DNA from: Affinirhizobium lemnae | GTDB lineage: Bacteria; Pseudomonadota; Alphaproteobacteria; Rhizobiales; Rhizobiaceae | Assembly: GCF_022968395.1 (NCBI RefSeq) | Contig: NZ_JALJQZ010000011.1 | Coordinates: 62,001-126,000, forward strand | Length of the DNA: 64,000 bases | Direction: 5' to 3' | Shown here: in pieces, positions 9,966 through 19,877 of the stretch | Numbering within the stretch: the first letter of the stretch is position 1 | Layout: each line of letters opens with the position of its first letter | Made by a program: the position numbers and the translations under genes | The notes under the pieces: generated by a model | Told to the model about the DNA's origin: nothing | What the model saw: the letters and a program-made list of their open reading frames with translations, nothing else | Database searches by the model: none

Positions 9966-9981
9966 TAAGCGGCTCCAGCTC

Positions 9982-10087
9982 AAGCGCGTCGCGATCTTTC
10001 AGATTCGCTTCCGACGCTTTATCTTTTTTGTTTTTTCGCATGTCGTTATCGCAAAACCGCTGCACACTTTTGCGCTCCATGCTCTAG
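9982..10087. repeat. Bru-RS-type palindromic repeat, copy 1
   Basis: This 106-bp sequence is nearly the same as 20724-20828 (starting AAGCGCGTCGCGATCTTTC and ending in GCTCTAG). It holds two imperfect inverted repeats: GCGATCT...AGATTCGC, and an outer GCATG/CATGC enclosing CGCAAAA/TTTTGCG. Size and sequence fit the Bru-RS1/RS2 elements known from Brucella. It lies between the nitroreductase and holC genes. Confidence 0.8.
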
Positions 10088-10171
10088 GGGTACCAAAAAC
10101 TCCCGCCTATCAGCTAGCAATACCTTTCGCACCGCACAAGCGAGGGAGAGTTGCTTTCCGGACGAATTAAC

Positions 10172-10621
10172 TCATGCTTTTTTGACCCAACGGCCTTCAG
10201 GAGATTGCTGCCAATAGGTCAGAGCATGGCCTTGAGCCTTCAGGCTCTTCCACTGCTCTCGCGCCCCCTCCAGTTGAGCATTGTCATAGCCGTCAAACAT
10301 GAAGACCACGCGCTCATAGGGCGCAAGTTCAGGAGGCTGCGCTCCATCCACGATGAAGCGCACGCTTGCGGCGTTGGCGTTCGCCGAACTCTCGGTCAGC
10401 AGAACAGGCTGATCGCGCTCAAACGCATCCCCATCCGCGCCATGGGGCAGGAAACTGTCCTCTCGAAACGTCCAGAGGTGCTGATCCAGCATGTCCAAAC
10501 GATCCCTGCCGACCGTCTGGACGATGACACGCCATCCCCGCTCCACGCTTTTTTCCAAGAGGGCCGGAAGGGCATCCTCCAGCTTGGATTCGGTCAGATG
10601 ATAGAAAAGCACCTCTGTCAT
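10172..10621 (-). CDS. holC: DNA polymerase III chi subunit
   Basis: The 149-residue protein begins 'MTEVLFYHLT' and has 'ERGWRVIVQ', 'LDQHLWTF...SFLPHG' and 'ERVVFMFDG', the pattern of HolC. HolC is the clamp-loader accessory subunit that bridges the polymerase III holoenzyme to single-strand-binding protein. The gene sits 8 bp downstream of pepA in the same direction, an arrangement common in proteobacteria, so the two are very likely co-transcribed. The lengths and the conserved 'PWLPHG'-like segment (here SFLPHG) support the call. Confidence 0.93.
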   Translation of the reverse strand: MTEVLFYHLTESKLEDALPALLEKSVERGWRVIVQTVGRDRLDMLDQHLWTFREDSFLPHGADGDAFERDQPVLLTESSANANAASVRFIVDGAQPPELAPYERVVFMFDGYDNAQLEGAREQWKSLKAQGHALTYWQQSPEGRWVKKA

Positions 10622-10629
10622 GCGATAGG

Positions 10630-12117
10630 TCAGCCTTCGTAACGATCCCGGATCAACTGATCGAGCAGGCGGACGCCATAACCGGAACCCCAGGACTGAT
10701 TGATCTCGGTCGAGGGAGATGCCATGGCCGTGCCCGCGACATCAAGATGCGCCCAAGGAGTTTCTCCAACGAAGCGTTTTAGGAACTGCGCGGCAGTGAT
10801 GGAGCCACCATAGCGGCCGCCGGTGTTTTTCATGTCGGCAAACTTGGAGTCTATCAGCTTGTCATATTCCTTTCCAAGCGGCATGCGCCATAGCTTCTCG
10901 CCGGTCTTTTCTCCAGCGGCAAGGAGCCCCTCGGACAAAGGATCGTCATTGGAAAACAGACCCGCGTGGAGATTGCCGAGTGCCACAACTATAGCGCCGG
11001 TCAGGGTCGCAAGGTTCACCATGAATCTCGGCTTGAAGCGGTCGTTGCAGTACCAAAGAGCATCTGCAAGAACGAGGCGCCCCTCGGCATCGGTATTGAT
11101 GATTTCGACGGTCTGGCCCGACATGGATTTGACAATGTCGCCGGGGCGCTGTGCCTTGCCATCGGGCATATTCTCCACCAGACCCAGAATACCGACCGCA
11201 TTCACCTTCGCCTTGCGGGCCGCAAGCGTATGCATCAAACCGATGACAGCCGCCGCGCCGCCCATATCGCCCTTCATGTCTTCCATGTTTGCAGCTGGCT
11301 TGATGGAAATGCCGCCCGTATCGAAGACCACTCCCTTGCCAACAAAGGCCAGCGGCTTGTCTGAGGCCTTGCCGCCCTTCCACTGCATGACCGCCAGTCG
11401 CGGCGGCCGCTCCGAGCCCTGGGCCACGCCCAGCAGCGCACCCATTCCGAGCGCCCTCATCTCGGTTTCAGTCAGAATTTCGACCTCGACATCAAGTGTG
11501 ACCAGTGCTTTGGCATGATCTGCGAACTCTATGGGACCAAGGACATTCGGCGGAAGGTTGACGAGTTCGCGGGCGAGATTGACGCCTCCCGCCACGGCTT
11601 GCACGTCGCCAAGTAAAGCGGCGGCTTCATCCGACACTGCGCTGATGATGGTGACGGAGACGGTCTTCACGTCGCCTTCTTCATCATCACCCTTCTTGGT
11701 CTTGAACCGGTCGAAGGAATAGGCGCGAAGCAGCATCCCAAGCGCAACGTCCGCGACCTGACGGGGCGTCGGAACCGTGGCCGGCGCATCGAGATAGACC
11801 GCGACTGTCTCGGCTTTCTTGATGAGACTCGCCGCCTTGCCTCCTGCACGCAGCCAATCGTGGTCGCTCAGAGCTTGCGTCTTGCCAAGGCCAATCACAG
11901 AGACGCGATCGAAGGGTGATTGATGCGGAGCAATCAAATCCAGCACCGTCATCGATTTTCCATGAAACTTCGCTACACCCGAAGCTCTTTCGAGGACACC
12001 TGCAGGATCGGCCTCCCCCGCGCCTGAAGGCCGTTTTTCGTCAGAGACCTGAAAGAGAATTGCAAGATCGGCACGCTCCGTACCGGAGGCAAAGCGAATA
12101 TCGAGTTTGGAAGACAT
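10630..12117 (-). CDS. pepA: Leucyl aminopeptidase (cytosol aminopeptidase, M17)
   Basis: A 495-residue M17 metallopeptidase that removes N-terminal residues from peptides using two metal ions. The N-terminal macro-like domain is followed by the catalytic domain with '[15 protein letters not shown]', '[13 protein letters not shown]' and the family signature '[14 protein letters not shown]', which carry the metal ligands and catalytic Lys/Arg. ATG 12117 is chosen because GGAGA precedes it at six-base spacing; a further in-frame ATG at 12135 lacks such a site. holC follows 8 bp downstream. In other bacteria PepA can also bind DNA, but nothing here shows that. Confidence 0.96.
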   Translation of the reverse strand: MSSKLDIRFASGTERADLAILFQVSDEKRPSGAGEADPAGVLERASGVAKFHGKSMTVLDLIAPHQSPFDRVSVIGLGKTQALSDHDWLRAGGKAASLIKKAETVAVYLDAPATVPTPRQVADVALGMLLRAYSFDRFKTKKGDDEEGDVKTVSVTIISAVSDEAAALLGDVQAVAGGVNLARELVNLPPNVLGPIEFADHAKALVTLDVEVEILTETEMRALGMGALLGVAQGSERPPRLAVMQWKGGKASDKPLAFVGKGVVFDTGGISIKPAANMEDMKGDMGGAAAVIGLMHTLAARKAKVNAVGILGLVENMPDGKAQRPGDIVKSMSGQTVEIINTDAEGRLVLADALWYCNDRFKPRFMVNLATLTGAIVVALGNLHAGLFSNDDPLSEGLLAAGEKTGEKLWRMPLGKEYDKLIDSKFADMKNTGGRYGGSITAAQFLKRFVGETPWAHLDVAGTAMASPSTEINQSWGSGYGVRLLDQLIRDRYEG

Positions 12118-12190
12118 GTCTTCTCCGTGGGACACAAAAAGGCAGGATTGATTTGACAGGCATCTGGTGTGCAGACGCGCGACGACAAGC

Positions 12191-12211
12191 CCTGAATCGT
12201 TCAGGTATAGT
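12191..12211 (+). promoter_or_regulatory. Candidate operator and -10 box upstream of the PAP2 gene
   Basis: A perfect 6-bp inverted repeat CCTGAATCGTTCAGG (12191-12205) abuts a -10-like TATAGT (12206-12211). A weak -35 (CGACAA, 12183-12188) is 17 bp upstream of the -10. A protein bound to the palindrome would cover the promoter spacer. The regulator is unknown. Confidence 0.4.
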
Positions 12212-12290
12212 TTACCGCACCGCGCTACCCCTTGCTAGAAGACAGTTCTCGTGGCTATTGTCTGCCGCGATCGGGGCCGGGAAATAGAGC

Positions 12291-13082
12291 GTGGCGTATA
12301 TTCTACAATCTAACTCTCTGTCATCTAAGGATGCCTTCGTCGGTTTGCTTCGTCGGCCCACTGCTTGGTTCGTATCGTTGTTCACGCTTTGGTGGATATT
12401 GCTCGGCGTGTTCTACGCGTTCCCTGACATCGACATCTGGACGGCCCAGGCGTTCTTTCGTGAGAGCGGGTGTGCACTTGGAAGTGCAGATTTAAGGATA
12501 TGCGGCTACTTTCCGGCGGCTCGAGAGCCGGTCCTGATTTTTGTCCGGAAATTCTACTTCTACATCCCGATTGCTGCAGGCATAGTGATCATATTGCTGA
12601 TGATCCGCAATTTTCAGCATCACGGATCTACCTATGACTCGGCGAGAACCAAACGCTATTCGGTTGCGCTTCTGTCTTCGATCCTAGGTCCTTACCTGTT
12701 GGTCAACCTGATCTTAAAAACCATTTCGGGTCGGCCTCGCCCCTACGAAACAGATCTGTTTGGCGGCACCCATGCCTTCGCTTCAGCCGGGACGTTGGAT
12801 GGATCTTGCCTGTCGAACTGCTCCTTCATTTCGGGGGAAGCGGCGGGCGCGGGCTGGCTTGCCTGTCTCGTAGTACTGCTGCCTCCTCGCTTACGCATTT
12901 TCCTGGCACCGCCCATCCTGATGCTTTGCCTTGTCTCGCCCTACTTGAGGGTCGCCTTTGGCGGACACTATCTATCGGATGTCACCCTGGGCTTCCTTTC
13001 CTCCTGCGTAGTCTATGCCGCGGTTGCGGTGTATTATGAGACACAGGAAGAAAAAAATCGGTGGTCGAAAACGGCTTTGTGA
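12291..13082 (+). CDS. PAP2-family phosphatase, integral membrane
   Basis: A 263-residue membrane protein with about six hydrophobic segments and the three PAP2 phosphatase motifs: 'KTISGRPRP' (motif 1), 'SFISGEAAGA' (motif 2) and 'RVAFGGHYLSD' (motif 3). Motif 2 normally reads PSGH; here the histidine position is Glu (SGE), while the motif 3 nucleophile His and its Asp partner remain. Relatives in this arrangement act on lipid phosphates at the periplasmic face, and the adjacent lpt genes suggest lipid A or undecaprenyl/phosphatidylglycerol phosphate substrates; this is inference. The start is the GTG at 12291, the first available in frame. Confidence 0.82.
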   Translation: MAYILQSNSLSSKDAFVGLLRRPTAWFVSLFTLWWILLGVFYAFPDIDIWTAQAFFRESGCALGSADLRICGYFPAAREPVLIFVRKFYFYIPIAAGIVIILLMIRNFQHHGSTYDSARTKRYSVALLSSILGPYLLVNLILKTISGRPRPYETDLFGGTHAFASAGTLDGSCLSNCSFISGEAAGAGWLACLVVLLPPRLRIFLAPPILMLCLVSPYLRVAFGGHYLSDVTLGFLSSCVVYAAVAVYYETQEEKNRWSKTAL

Positions 13083-13194
13083 GTAGGCAACTGTCGCCTT
13101 GACCACATAAATTGCGTAAGAGCCGATTAAGGCGTAGCTCAATTGTATTGGGCTGCGCGTGAAGCCGCAGCAAATGTTGGCGTATCGGATCCGT

Positions 13195-14370
13195 ATGAAA
13201 ATACTCGAACTCTACATTTTCCGGCGTGCTTTCCAGATGTTTCTGATCACACTGGTCCCGGTCCTGACGATCATCTGGACAATCCAGGTGTTGGGCAGGA
13301 TCAATCTGGTGACCGACACCGGTCAGTCCATGGGCTCGTTCATGACGTTGGCGACATTTATTCTGCCGACGATCATTCCGGTCGTTTTGCCTTTCGCAAT
13401 CGTCATCGGCATTACTCAAACGCTGAATGCGATGAACAATGATTCGGAGCTTGCGGTCATTGATGCCGCCGGTTCTGCCCGTTCGATCATCTATCGCCCG
13501 GTGATGATCCTTGCGATTAGTATGGCGGCCTTATCCTTTCTGATCACGAATTTCGTGGAGCCTGCCGCTCGGGTCAAAGCGCGTGAAATGGTGGCCGCGG
13601 CCTATGCGGATCTTCTGTCTTCCGTCATCGAGGAAAAGACGTTCCGTAGCATCGAAGACGGGCTCTACGTGCAGATCTCCGAGCGTCATTCGGGTCGTGT
13701 GCTGACCGGAATTTATATGGTCGACTATCGCGATCCGAATATGGATCTCATCTACTATGCCCGAGAAGGATCTATTGCCGAGGACGGCAAGACTCTGACG
13801 ATGCGCGATGGTGAGGTACACCGCAAGACGAAGGAAGGTCGTATCTCGATCGTCAAATTCGTCTCCTACGCATTCGACCTGTCCTCGATGACCGAATCGA
13901 CAGACGGTGCACCCGTCTTTGCGAGCGACAGAAGTCTGTCATTCCTGTTGAAACCAGACCCGACAGACAAAACCTTCCTGTTCTCGCCTGGAAGTTTCCG
14001 CTCGGAATTGCACCGTCGCATGTCGGACTGGTTGCTGCCAGTAGCCTTTGCGCTGATTTCGTTGGTGGTAGCCGGTGGAGCCCGCTCCAGCCGCAGGGCA
14101 CGGCTTCATCCCATGGTTCTGGCACTCATTCTGTGCTTCACGCTGCGATGGCTCTCCTTCTATGTGACGAATCTTTCTAAGAACATTCCGGCGGTGACTC
14201 CGCTGGTCTATGCCGTTCCGATAGGTTTCGGCCTGATATGCGTTTATATGCTGGTAACGAATCGACAGCTTGCGATGCCGCGTTTCATTTCGCAGCCTCT
14301 GGGACGCATTTCTGATCTTGCACGTCGTCGTCTCGCAAGCGTGAATGCGACTCAGGGAGGTTCGCAATGA
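13195..14370 (+). CDS. lptF: LPS export ABC transporter permease LptF
   Basis: One of two permeases (with LptG) of the inner-membrane LptB2FG complex that extracts lipopolysaccharide for transport to the outer membrane. The 391-residue protein starts 'MKILELYIFRRAF', typical of LptF, and has three N-terminal membrane segments, a large periplasmic beta-jellyroll domain (about residues 130-270) and three C-terminal segments. ATG 13195 is chosen over upstream ATG 13174 and GTG 13159 because it matches family N-termini. It overlaps lptG by 4 bp (ATGA), indicating translational coupling. Confidence 0.93.
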   Translation: MKILELYIFRRAFQMFLITLVPVLTIIWTIQVLGRINLVTDTGQSMGSFMTLATFILPTIIPVVLPFAIVIGITQTLNAMNNDSELAVIDAAGSARSIIYRPVMILAISMAALSFLITNFVEPAARVKAREMVAAAYADLLSSVIEEKTFRSIEDGLYVQISERHSGRVLTGIYMVDYRDPNMDLIYYAREGSIAEDGKTLTMRDGEVHRKTKEGRISIVKFVSYAFDLSSMTESTDGAPVFASDRSLSFLLKPDPTDKTFLFSPGSFRSELHRRMSDWLLPVAFALISLVVAGGARSSRRARLHPMVLALILCFTLRWLSFYVTNLSKNIPAVTPLVYAVPIGFGLICVYMLVTNRQLAMPRFISQPLGRISDLARRRLASVNATQGGSQ

Positions 14371-15458
14371 TTGCCGCACCGACCCTGAGCCGCTACTTCT
14401 TCAAGCGCTACATCATAACCTCCGTCTGGTTCCTGCTTGGCGTCTGCGGGATCATCTTTCTGGCGGACTTTAGCGAAACAAGTCGACGCATGTCTGGGTT
14501 CGTTGGCTACACTGTCACGGGCGGCTTGCTGATGAGCGCTCTGCGCCTGCCACTCATCCTGCAGCAAACCATTCCGACACTCACCCTCTTCATCGGGATG
14601 ACGACGCTGATCGCGCTGAACCGACGCTCGGAACTTGTCGTGACCCGTGCCGCGGGCCTCTCCGTCTGGCAGTTCGTGCTGCCTTTCGTTGCTGGTGCCT
14701 TCTTGATCGGCATCGTGGCAACGACCGTCATCAATCCTATCGGTGCCTGGGGACAGGATCTGGCTACCTCCATGGAGACAGACTGGCGCAAGGCTAGCAA
14801 CGCATCCAAGCCATCAAACTTTCTGCCATGGCTGAGACAAATTGATGGGGATAGCGATACTGTTATTGGCGCCAAGAGCTTTGACAATGGCGGAACGCGT
14901 CTATTCAATGTCGTCGTGTTCCATTTTGACAAGAATGGTCGCATCACGCTGCGGCAGGATGCAGACTCGGCAACCTTGGAAAATGGTTATTGGAAGCTTA
15001 ACAACGTTCTGGATACGCGAACCGATGCTCCAGCATCCCGCAAGGAGACGGCCCAGGTTCGAACCAATTTAAAACAGGAGTTTCTGCAAGAGTCTTTATC
15101 AAAGCCGGAAAGCGTTGCTTTCTTTAACATTTTACGAAAAATTGAGGTTGCCCGATCCTTCGGCATCTCTACAAAAGCTCTGGAAACTCAGTTCCATTCG
15201 CTCTTGTCCTTGCCGCTCCTCTTGGTGGCAATGACGCTCATTGCAGCAACCGTATCCCTTCGTTTCAGCCGAATGGCGCAATCGCGCTCGGTGATTCTGG
15301 GTGGAATCGTTTGCGGCTTCGTGCTTTATGTTGTGTCTGTGCTTGTGAAAGCATTTGGGAGTAGCGGTGTCGTGCCACCCTTCGTAGCAGTCTGGATTCC
15401 AGTCATTGTTGCGTTGGCGCTTGGTGCAACGATCCTGCTCCATCAGGAGGATGGCTAG
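14367..15458 (+). CDS. lptG: LPS export ABC transporter permease LptG
   Basis: Partner permease to LptF. The 363-residue protein has the same layout: 'LSRYFFKRY' start, N-terminal membrane segments, the conserved 'LIALNRRSELVVTRAAGLSVW' coupling-helix region, a periplasmic jellyroll, and three C-terminal membrane helices ('RFSRMAQSRSVILGGIVCGFVLYVVS'). It begins within the lptF stop and ends overlapping the lptD start by one base. No lptB ATPase gene is nearby, as in many genomes where lptB sits with lptA/lptC. Confidence 0.93.
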   Translation: MIAAPTLSRYFFKRYIITSVWFLLGVCGIIFLADFSETSRRMSGFVGYTVTGGLLMSALRLPLILQQTIPTLTLFIGMTTLIALNRRSELVVTRAAGLSVWQFVLPFVAGAFLIGIVATTVINPIGAWGQDLATSMETDWRKASNASKPSNFLPWLRQIDGDSDTVIGAKSFDNGGTRLFNVVVFHFDKNGRITLRQDADSATLENGYWKLNNVLDTRTDAPASRKETAQVRTNLKQEFLQESLSKPESVAFFNILRKIEVARSFGISTKALETQFHSLLSLPLLLVAMTLIAATVSLRFSRMAQSRSVILGGIVCGFVLYVVSVLVKAFGSSGVVPPFVAVWIPVIVALALGATILLHQEDG

Positions 15459-17782
15459 TGGCGGTAAATGACCGCGGGAATATCAGACGGCTTTTCGCTG
15501 CCCTGCTGACAGGCACGGCTGCGTGTGTTGCGGCTGCCTACCCGTTGCCTGTTTCTGCGCAGGATTCACCCCTCGCACCCGCAGTTGCCGATGGAGCAAA
15601 GATGCTCCTGCGCGCGAATGAACTGACCTACAATCAGGATTCGCAGCGCGTTACGGCAATCGGTGGCGTTCAAATCTATTACAATCGCTACCGTATGGTG
15701 GCGCAGCGTGTCGAATACGACCAGAAATCCGGTCGCGTGATGGCGACGGGCAATATCGAGCTGATCGAGCCCGGTGGCACCCGTGTCTATGCCGATGCGA
15801 TGGACGTGACGGATAACTTCGGCCAGGGCTTCGTGAACTCGCTTCGCGTCGAAACGACCGATAATACGCGCCTGGTTGCGGAAAGTGCCGAACAACTGCC
15901 CGACGACAAGATGGTGCTGAACAACGGCGTATACACGGCTTGTCTGCCCTGCGCCCAGCGCCCGGACAAAGCCCCGCTTTGGCAGGTGAAGGCGCAGCGC
16001 GTCATCCGTGACGGAAAGGCGCACACCATCCGGCTTGAGCACGCCCAGTTCGAACTGTTCGGTATGCCAATCGGCTATGTTCCTTTCGTAACGGTTCCCG
16101 ACGAAACGGTTGAGCGCAAGTCAGGCTTTATCTTCCCGCGCGCCACCGTGACCGACAAGCTCGGAGTGGGTCTGACCGTTCCCTACTACCATGTCTTCTC
16201 ACCGAGCATGGATGCGACGATCAGCCCAACCTACTACACCAAGCAGGGTCTTCTGCTGCAGGGTGAGGTTCGCAACCGCTTTGAAAACGGCGACCATACG
16301 TTCCGTTTCGCCTATATCGATCAGAAGGATCCGGGCGCCTTTGTGAAGGGCACGAGCGATGAACGTGCCGATCAGCGGGCCATGGTCGCATCAAAGGCAC
16401 GATTCGAGATCAATCCTCGCTGGGCTTTTGGCTGGAATGTCATGGCCCAGACGGACAATAACTTTTCAAAGACATACAAGCTGACCGACGTTGCGGGAAC
16501 GCCGTTTACCAACGACATCTACCTGACAGGGGTCGGGCAGCGGAACTACTTCGACCTGCACAACTACTACTTCGATATCCAGGACACGGATGCACGCCGT
16601 ACAGCTGAAAAGCAGCAGGCAATCGTTTATCCGTCTCTGGACTATCTCTACTATGCGCCTGAATCGGTCGCAGGGGGTGAGTTGAAGGTAACCACCAACT
16701 TCACCAACCTGTCGCGCCGCCTCGACGACTTCTACACCGAAGGTACGTCGACACGTTTCCGCGGCCTGGAAGGCAGCTACAGCCGCTTCTCCAGCGAGGC
16801 GGAATGGAAGCGGACGTTCACAACGGATGAAGGCCTGCTGCTGACGCCGATTCTCGCCGCACGCGGTGACGTTTTGCGCCACACGAGTGATGCGGCGCCC
16901 GGCTTCAACGGCGTGACCTATGCTGGCGGGTTCGAGGGCGACAGCGCGAGCACGCGCTACATGCTGACGGCCGGTCTTGAGGCACGCTATCCCATCCTGA
17001 TCGAAGGTGCAGGCAGCAGCCACATCATCGAACCGATGGCGCAGATCTTCGCACGTCCGGATGAGCAACTCGCCGGTCGCCTGCCCAATGAAGATGCCCA
17101 GAGCTTCGTGTTCGATGCGACCTCGTTGTTCGACCGGGACAAGTTTTCCGGTTTTGACCGTATCGAAGGTGGTACGCGTGCCAATGTCGGCATTCGCTAT
17201 AACGGCAGCTTCGACAATGGCGTCGGCGTTCGCGGTATCTTTGGTCAGTCCTATCGTATCGCAGGCCTCAACTCGTTTGCGACAGCGGACCTGGTCAATG
17301 TCGGTGCGCAATCCGGCCTGGAATCGGATGTGTCCGATTTCGTTGCCATGGCCGCGGTTGACCTTCCGCAGGGCTATAGTTTCCAGGGCCAGGGTCGTTT
17401 CGAAGAAAAGTCTTTCGAACTGCGCCGCGCCGATGCCTCGATCAGCTATTCGCTGCCAAGGGTGAGCGGATCATTGATCTATACGAACATACAGGCGCAG
17501 CCTGATTACGGTCTGAACACGGATAGCCAGTACCTGAAGAGTGCTGCCAATTTCCGCATCAACGAAAACTGGTCACTTGGCACCTCGGCGACGTGGGATC
17601 TCAACAATGACCGTGTCATCCGGCGTGGTATCGGCGTAACATACGCGGACGAGTGCACGATCTTCACAGTTGGCTACACAGACAAGCCGGCCAGTACGGA
17701 TGCCAATGACTGGACGGTCACGGCTCGGTTGAGCTTCCGCACACTGGGCGACATCAACATTGGCGGCGATACAACCCGATAG
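15458..17782 (+). CDS. lptD: LPS-assembly outer-membrane protein LptD
   Basis: A 774-residue outer-membrane translocon that inserts LPS into the outer leaflet. A signal peptide runs to about residue 35 (ending SAQ). An LptA-like OstA domain (about 48-150) is followed by a large C-terminal beta-barrel. Disulfide-type cysteines are Cys162 and Cys165 ('ACLPC') and Cys733 near the C-terminus; E. coli has a double Cys at the C-terminal site, here there is one. The start is GTG 15458, overlapping the lptG TAG, with CAGGAGG at 15444-15450 as ribosome-binding site. Its position between lptG and the chaperone gene surA matches its biogenesis needs. Confidence 0.95.
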   Translation: MAVNDRGNIRRLFAALLTGTAACVAAAYPLPVSAQDSPLAPAVADGAKMLLRANELTYNQDSQRVTAIGGVQIYYNRYRMVAQRVEYDQKSGRVMATGNIELIEPGGTRVYADAMDVTDNFGQGFVNSLRVETTDNTRLVAESAEQLPDDKMVLNNGVYTACLPCAQRPDKAPLWQVKAQRVIRDGKAHTIRLEHAQFELFGMPIGYVPFVTVPDETVERKSGFIFPRATVTDKLGVGLTVPYYHVFSPSMDATISPTYYTKQGLLLQGEVRNRFENGDHTFRFAYIDQKDPGAFVKGTSDERADQRAMVASKARFEINPRWAFGWNVMAQTDNNFSKTYKLTDVAGTPFTNDIYLTGVGQRNYFDLHNYYFDIQDTDARRTAEKQQAIVYPSLDYLYYAPESVAGGELKVTTNFTNLSRRLDDFYTEGTSTRFRGLEGSYSRFSSEAEWKRTFTTDEGLLLTPILAARGDVLRHTSDAAPGFNGVTYAGGFEGDSASTRYMLTAGLEARYPILIEGAGSSHIIEPMAQIFARPDEQLAGRLPNEDAQSFVFDATSLFDRDKFSGFDRIEGGTRANVGIRYNGSFDNGVGVRGIFGQSYRIAGLNSFATADLVNVGAQSGLESDVSDFVAMAAVDLPQGYSFQGQGRFEEKSFELRRADASISYSLPRVSGSLIYTNIQAQPDYGLNTDSQYLKSAANFRINENWSLGTSATWDLNNDRVIRRGIGVTYADECTIFTVGYTDKPASTDANDWTVTARLSFRTLGDINIGGDTTR

Positions 17783-17910
17783 GGGTCCGCGTTTGACATG
17801 CGTGCGGAACGTCATTGTTTCGCCGCATGAAATGTGCAATCGAACACAAGAAGTGCATTAATTGGACAGGCGGCGTCGATGCCGCCTCGCTGCCAGGAAG
17901 AGGATGAGAA

Positions 17911-18852
17911 ATGTTCGCAAGCGTAGCATGGCGCCGGATTGCCCTTGCCACAACGGCGCTCGCCATATCCTTTGTTGCTGAGCCCATGACGCAGACTGCC
18001 TCGGCTGCGACCGAGGTTGTTTCTGTCGTCAACAAGACCCCAATTACATCGTCTGATGTGGCAAAACGCGTCGCGTTTCTGAAACTGCAGCGGAAAACCG
18101 GCAATCTGCAGAAGATGGCCCGCGACGAGCTGGTGGAAGAAGCTCTCAAGCGCGATGAGATTGCGCGCGTTCGCATGTCGGTGAGCACCGAGGACGTTGA
18201 TCGTTCATTCGCAAAATTCGCTGCAAGCAACAAGCTGACGCCTGCGCAAATGAGCGAGATCCTCAACAAAGCCGGTGTCGGCGTCGAGCATTTCAAAGCC
18301 TTTATCGCGGTGCAGATGAGCTGGCCTCGTCTTGTCAACGCGCGTTACGGCGCTGGTCGCATGTCGAATGACGAACTCGTCAAGCGGATGATGCAGAACA
18401 AGGAAAAGCCCATCACGACCGAGTACTTCCTCCAGCAGATCATCTTCGTGATTCCGGAATCCAAGAAGGGCAAGATCACCGCACAGCGAAAGGCTGAGGC
18501 TGAGAAATCTCGTTCGAGATTCCCCGGATGCGCGCAGTCAAGGGATTTTGCTAAGACGATGCGAGACGTTTCGGTGCGTGATCTTGGTCGTATGATGAAG
18601 CCTGAACTGCCGGAAGAGTGGAAGCCACTGATCGAGAAAGCCTCCGCCAACGGTACAACGGGAACCCGTGTGACTGAAAAGGGCGTTGAGTTTCTGGCAA
18701 TCTGCAATCAACGTCAGGTCTCGGATGATGCGGCCGCAGAAGTCGTCTTCCGCGCTGAGGATATTGGCAAGGCGAAGAAGGGCGGCGATGACCCCAACAG
18801 CGCCAAATATCTGGAAGAACTGCGCAAGAAGGCGCAGATCGTAAATCCGTGA
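17911..18852 (+). CDS. surA: SurA-like periplasmic chaperone/peptidyl-prolyl isomerase
   Basis: A 313-residue exported protein: signal peptide about 1-32 (ending ASA), then a SurA N-terminal helical domain ('[22 protein letters not shown]'), one parvulin-like domain, and a C-terminal helix. It would escort outer-membrane proteins, including LptD encoded just upstream. At 313 residues with one PPIase-like domain it is shorter than E. coli SurA (about 430, two parvulin domains), as usual in Rhizobiales. The parvulin segment is poorly conserved, so it may be chaperone only. A GAGGATGAG site precedes ATG 17911, and its TGA overlaps the pdxA GTG. Confidence 0.85.
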   Translation: MFASVAWRRIALATTALAISFVAEPMTQTASAATEVVSVVNKTPITSSDVAKRVAFLKLQRKTGNLQKMARDELVEEALKRDEIARVRMSVSTEDVDRSFAKFAASNKLTPAQMSEILNKAGVGVEHFKAFIAVQMSWPRLVNARYGAGRMSNDELVKRMMQNKEKPITTEYFLQQIIFVIPESKKGKITAQRKAEAEKSRSRFPGCAQSRDFAKTMRDVSVRDLGRMMKPELPEEWKPLIEKASANGTTGTRVTEKGVEFLAICNQRQVSDDAAAEVVFRAEDIGKAKKGGDDPNSAKYLEELRKKAQIVNP

Positions 18853-19877
18853 GCGTAATAGTTGTTGAGCGTCCGCTGGCATTGACGCAAGGTGATCCTG
18901 CTGGCATCGGGTTGGACATCGCCATCTCGGCCTGGCTGAAGCGCACGGATCTTGGTCTGCATCCGTTCATCTACATTGGGGACCCTGAAGCACTTGCTGC
19001 GCGTGCACGCCTTCTGGGTGAACAACTTCCGTTGCGTGAGACCGATGCAAAGGATGCTTGGAAGCATTTCGATCAAGCGTTGCCGGTACTGCCGGTGGCG
19101 ATTGGTAGCGTTATTGCGGCGGGACGTCCGCACATTGCGGCCGCCCGGTCGATCGTTGGCTCAATAGAAGCTGCGGTCTCCCTGACCGTGCAGGGTATCA
19201 CCGCTGCAGTTGTGACCAATCCGATCGCAAAGTCGGTTCTCTACGAGGCTGGATTCAAGTTTACCGGTCACACCGAATTTCTCGCCGATCTTGCGCAGCG
19301 CGCCACCGGCAAGCATTGCAGGCCGGTCATGATGCTTGTCGGGCCAAAGCTCCGGGCAATTCCCGTCACGATCCATATACCGCTGGCGGACGTCCCACGT
19401 AGACTGACAGCCGACGTAATCATCGAGACATGCTCGATTGCTCATCACGACCTGCGCTATCGCTTCAACATTGCTTCTCCGCGGATAGCGGTCGCAGGCC
19501 TGAACCCGCATGCAGGCGAGGACGGCGCCATGGGTACCGAGGATCGCGATGTCATTGCACCAGCCATTGAACAGGTGCGCGCGCGCGGTATCAATGCATT
19601 TGGCCCCCTACCCGCCGATACCATGTTCCACGATGACGCTCGTAGCCGTTATGATGTGGCGGTGTGCATGTATCACGACCAAGCCCTCATCCCGGCTAAG
19701 GCTCTGGGTTTCGATGATTCCGTCAACGTGACACTTGGCCTGCCATTTATCCGGACGTCTCCGGACCACGGTACTGCGTTCTCGCTTGCAGGAACCGGTA
19801 TCGCGCGCGACACCAGCCTGATTGCTGCTTTGAGGCTCGCATCCAGACTGGCCGCACATGAGGCTCAGCAAAACTAA
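18849..19877 (+). CDS. pdxA: 4-hydroxythreonine-4-phosphate dehydrogenase
   Basis: Oxidises 4-phosphohydroxy-L-threonine in the pyridoxal 5'-phosphate pathway. The 342-residue protein has the family landmarks '[10 protein letters not shown]', '[23 protein letters not shown]', '[13 protein letters not shown]' and '[16 protein letters not shown]', plus the ending '[10 protein letters not shown]', with metal-binding histidines in each. The GTG start lies in the overlap GTGA with the surA stop. pdxA between surA and rsmA is a conserved proteobacterial order (surA-pdxA-ksgA), so coupling here is by position rather than pathway. Confidence 0.95.
   Translation: MSVIVVERPLALTQGDPAGIGLDIAISAWLKRTDLGLHPFIYIGDPEALAARARLLGEQLPLRETDAKDAWKHFDQALPVLPVAIGSVIAAGRPHIAAARSIVGSIEAAVSLTVQGITAAVVTNPIAKSVLYEAGFKFTGHTEFLADLAQRATGKHCRPVMMLVGPKLRAIPVTIHIPLADVPRRLTADVIIETCSIAHHDLRYRFNIASPRIAVAGLNPHAGEDGAMGTEDRDVIAPAIEQVRARGINAFGPLPADTMFHDDARSRYDVAVCMYHDQALIPAKALGFDDSVNVTLGLPFIRTSPDHGTAFSLAGTGIARDTSLIAALRLASRLAAHEAQQN

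Noticed and set aside
15055..15068. tRNA-like GGTTCGAACC sequence
   Set aside because: Lies inside lptG in frame, with no acceptor, D or anticodon arms around it.
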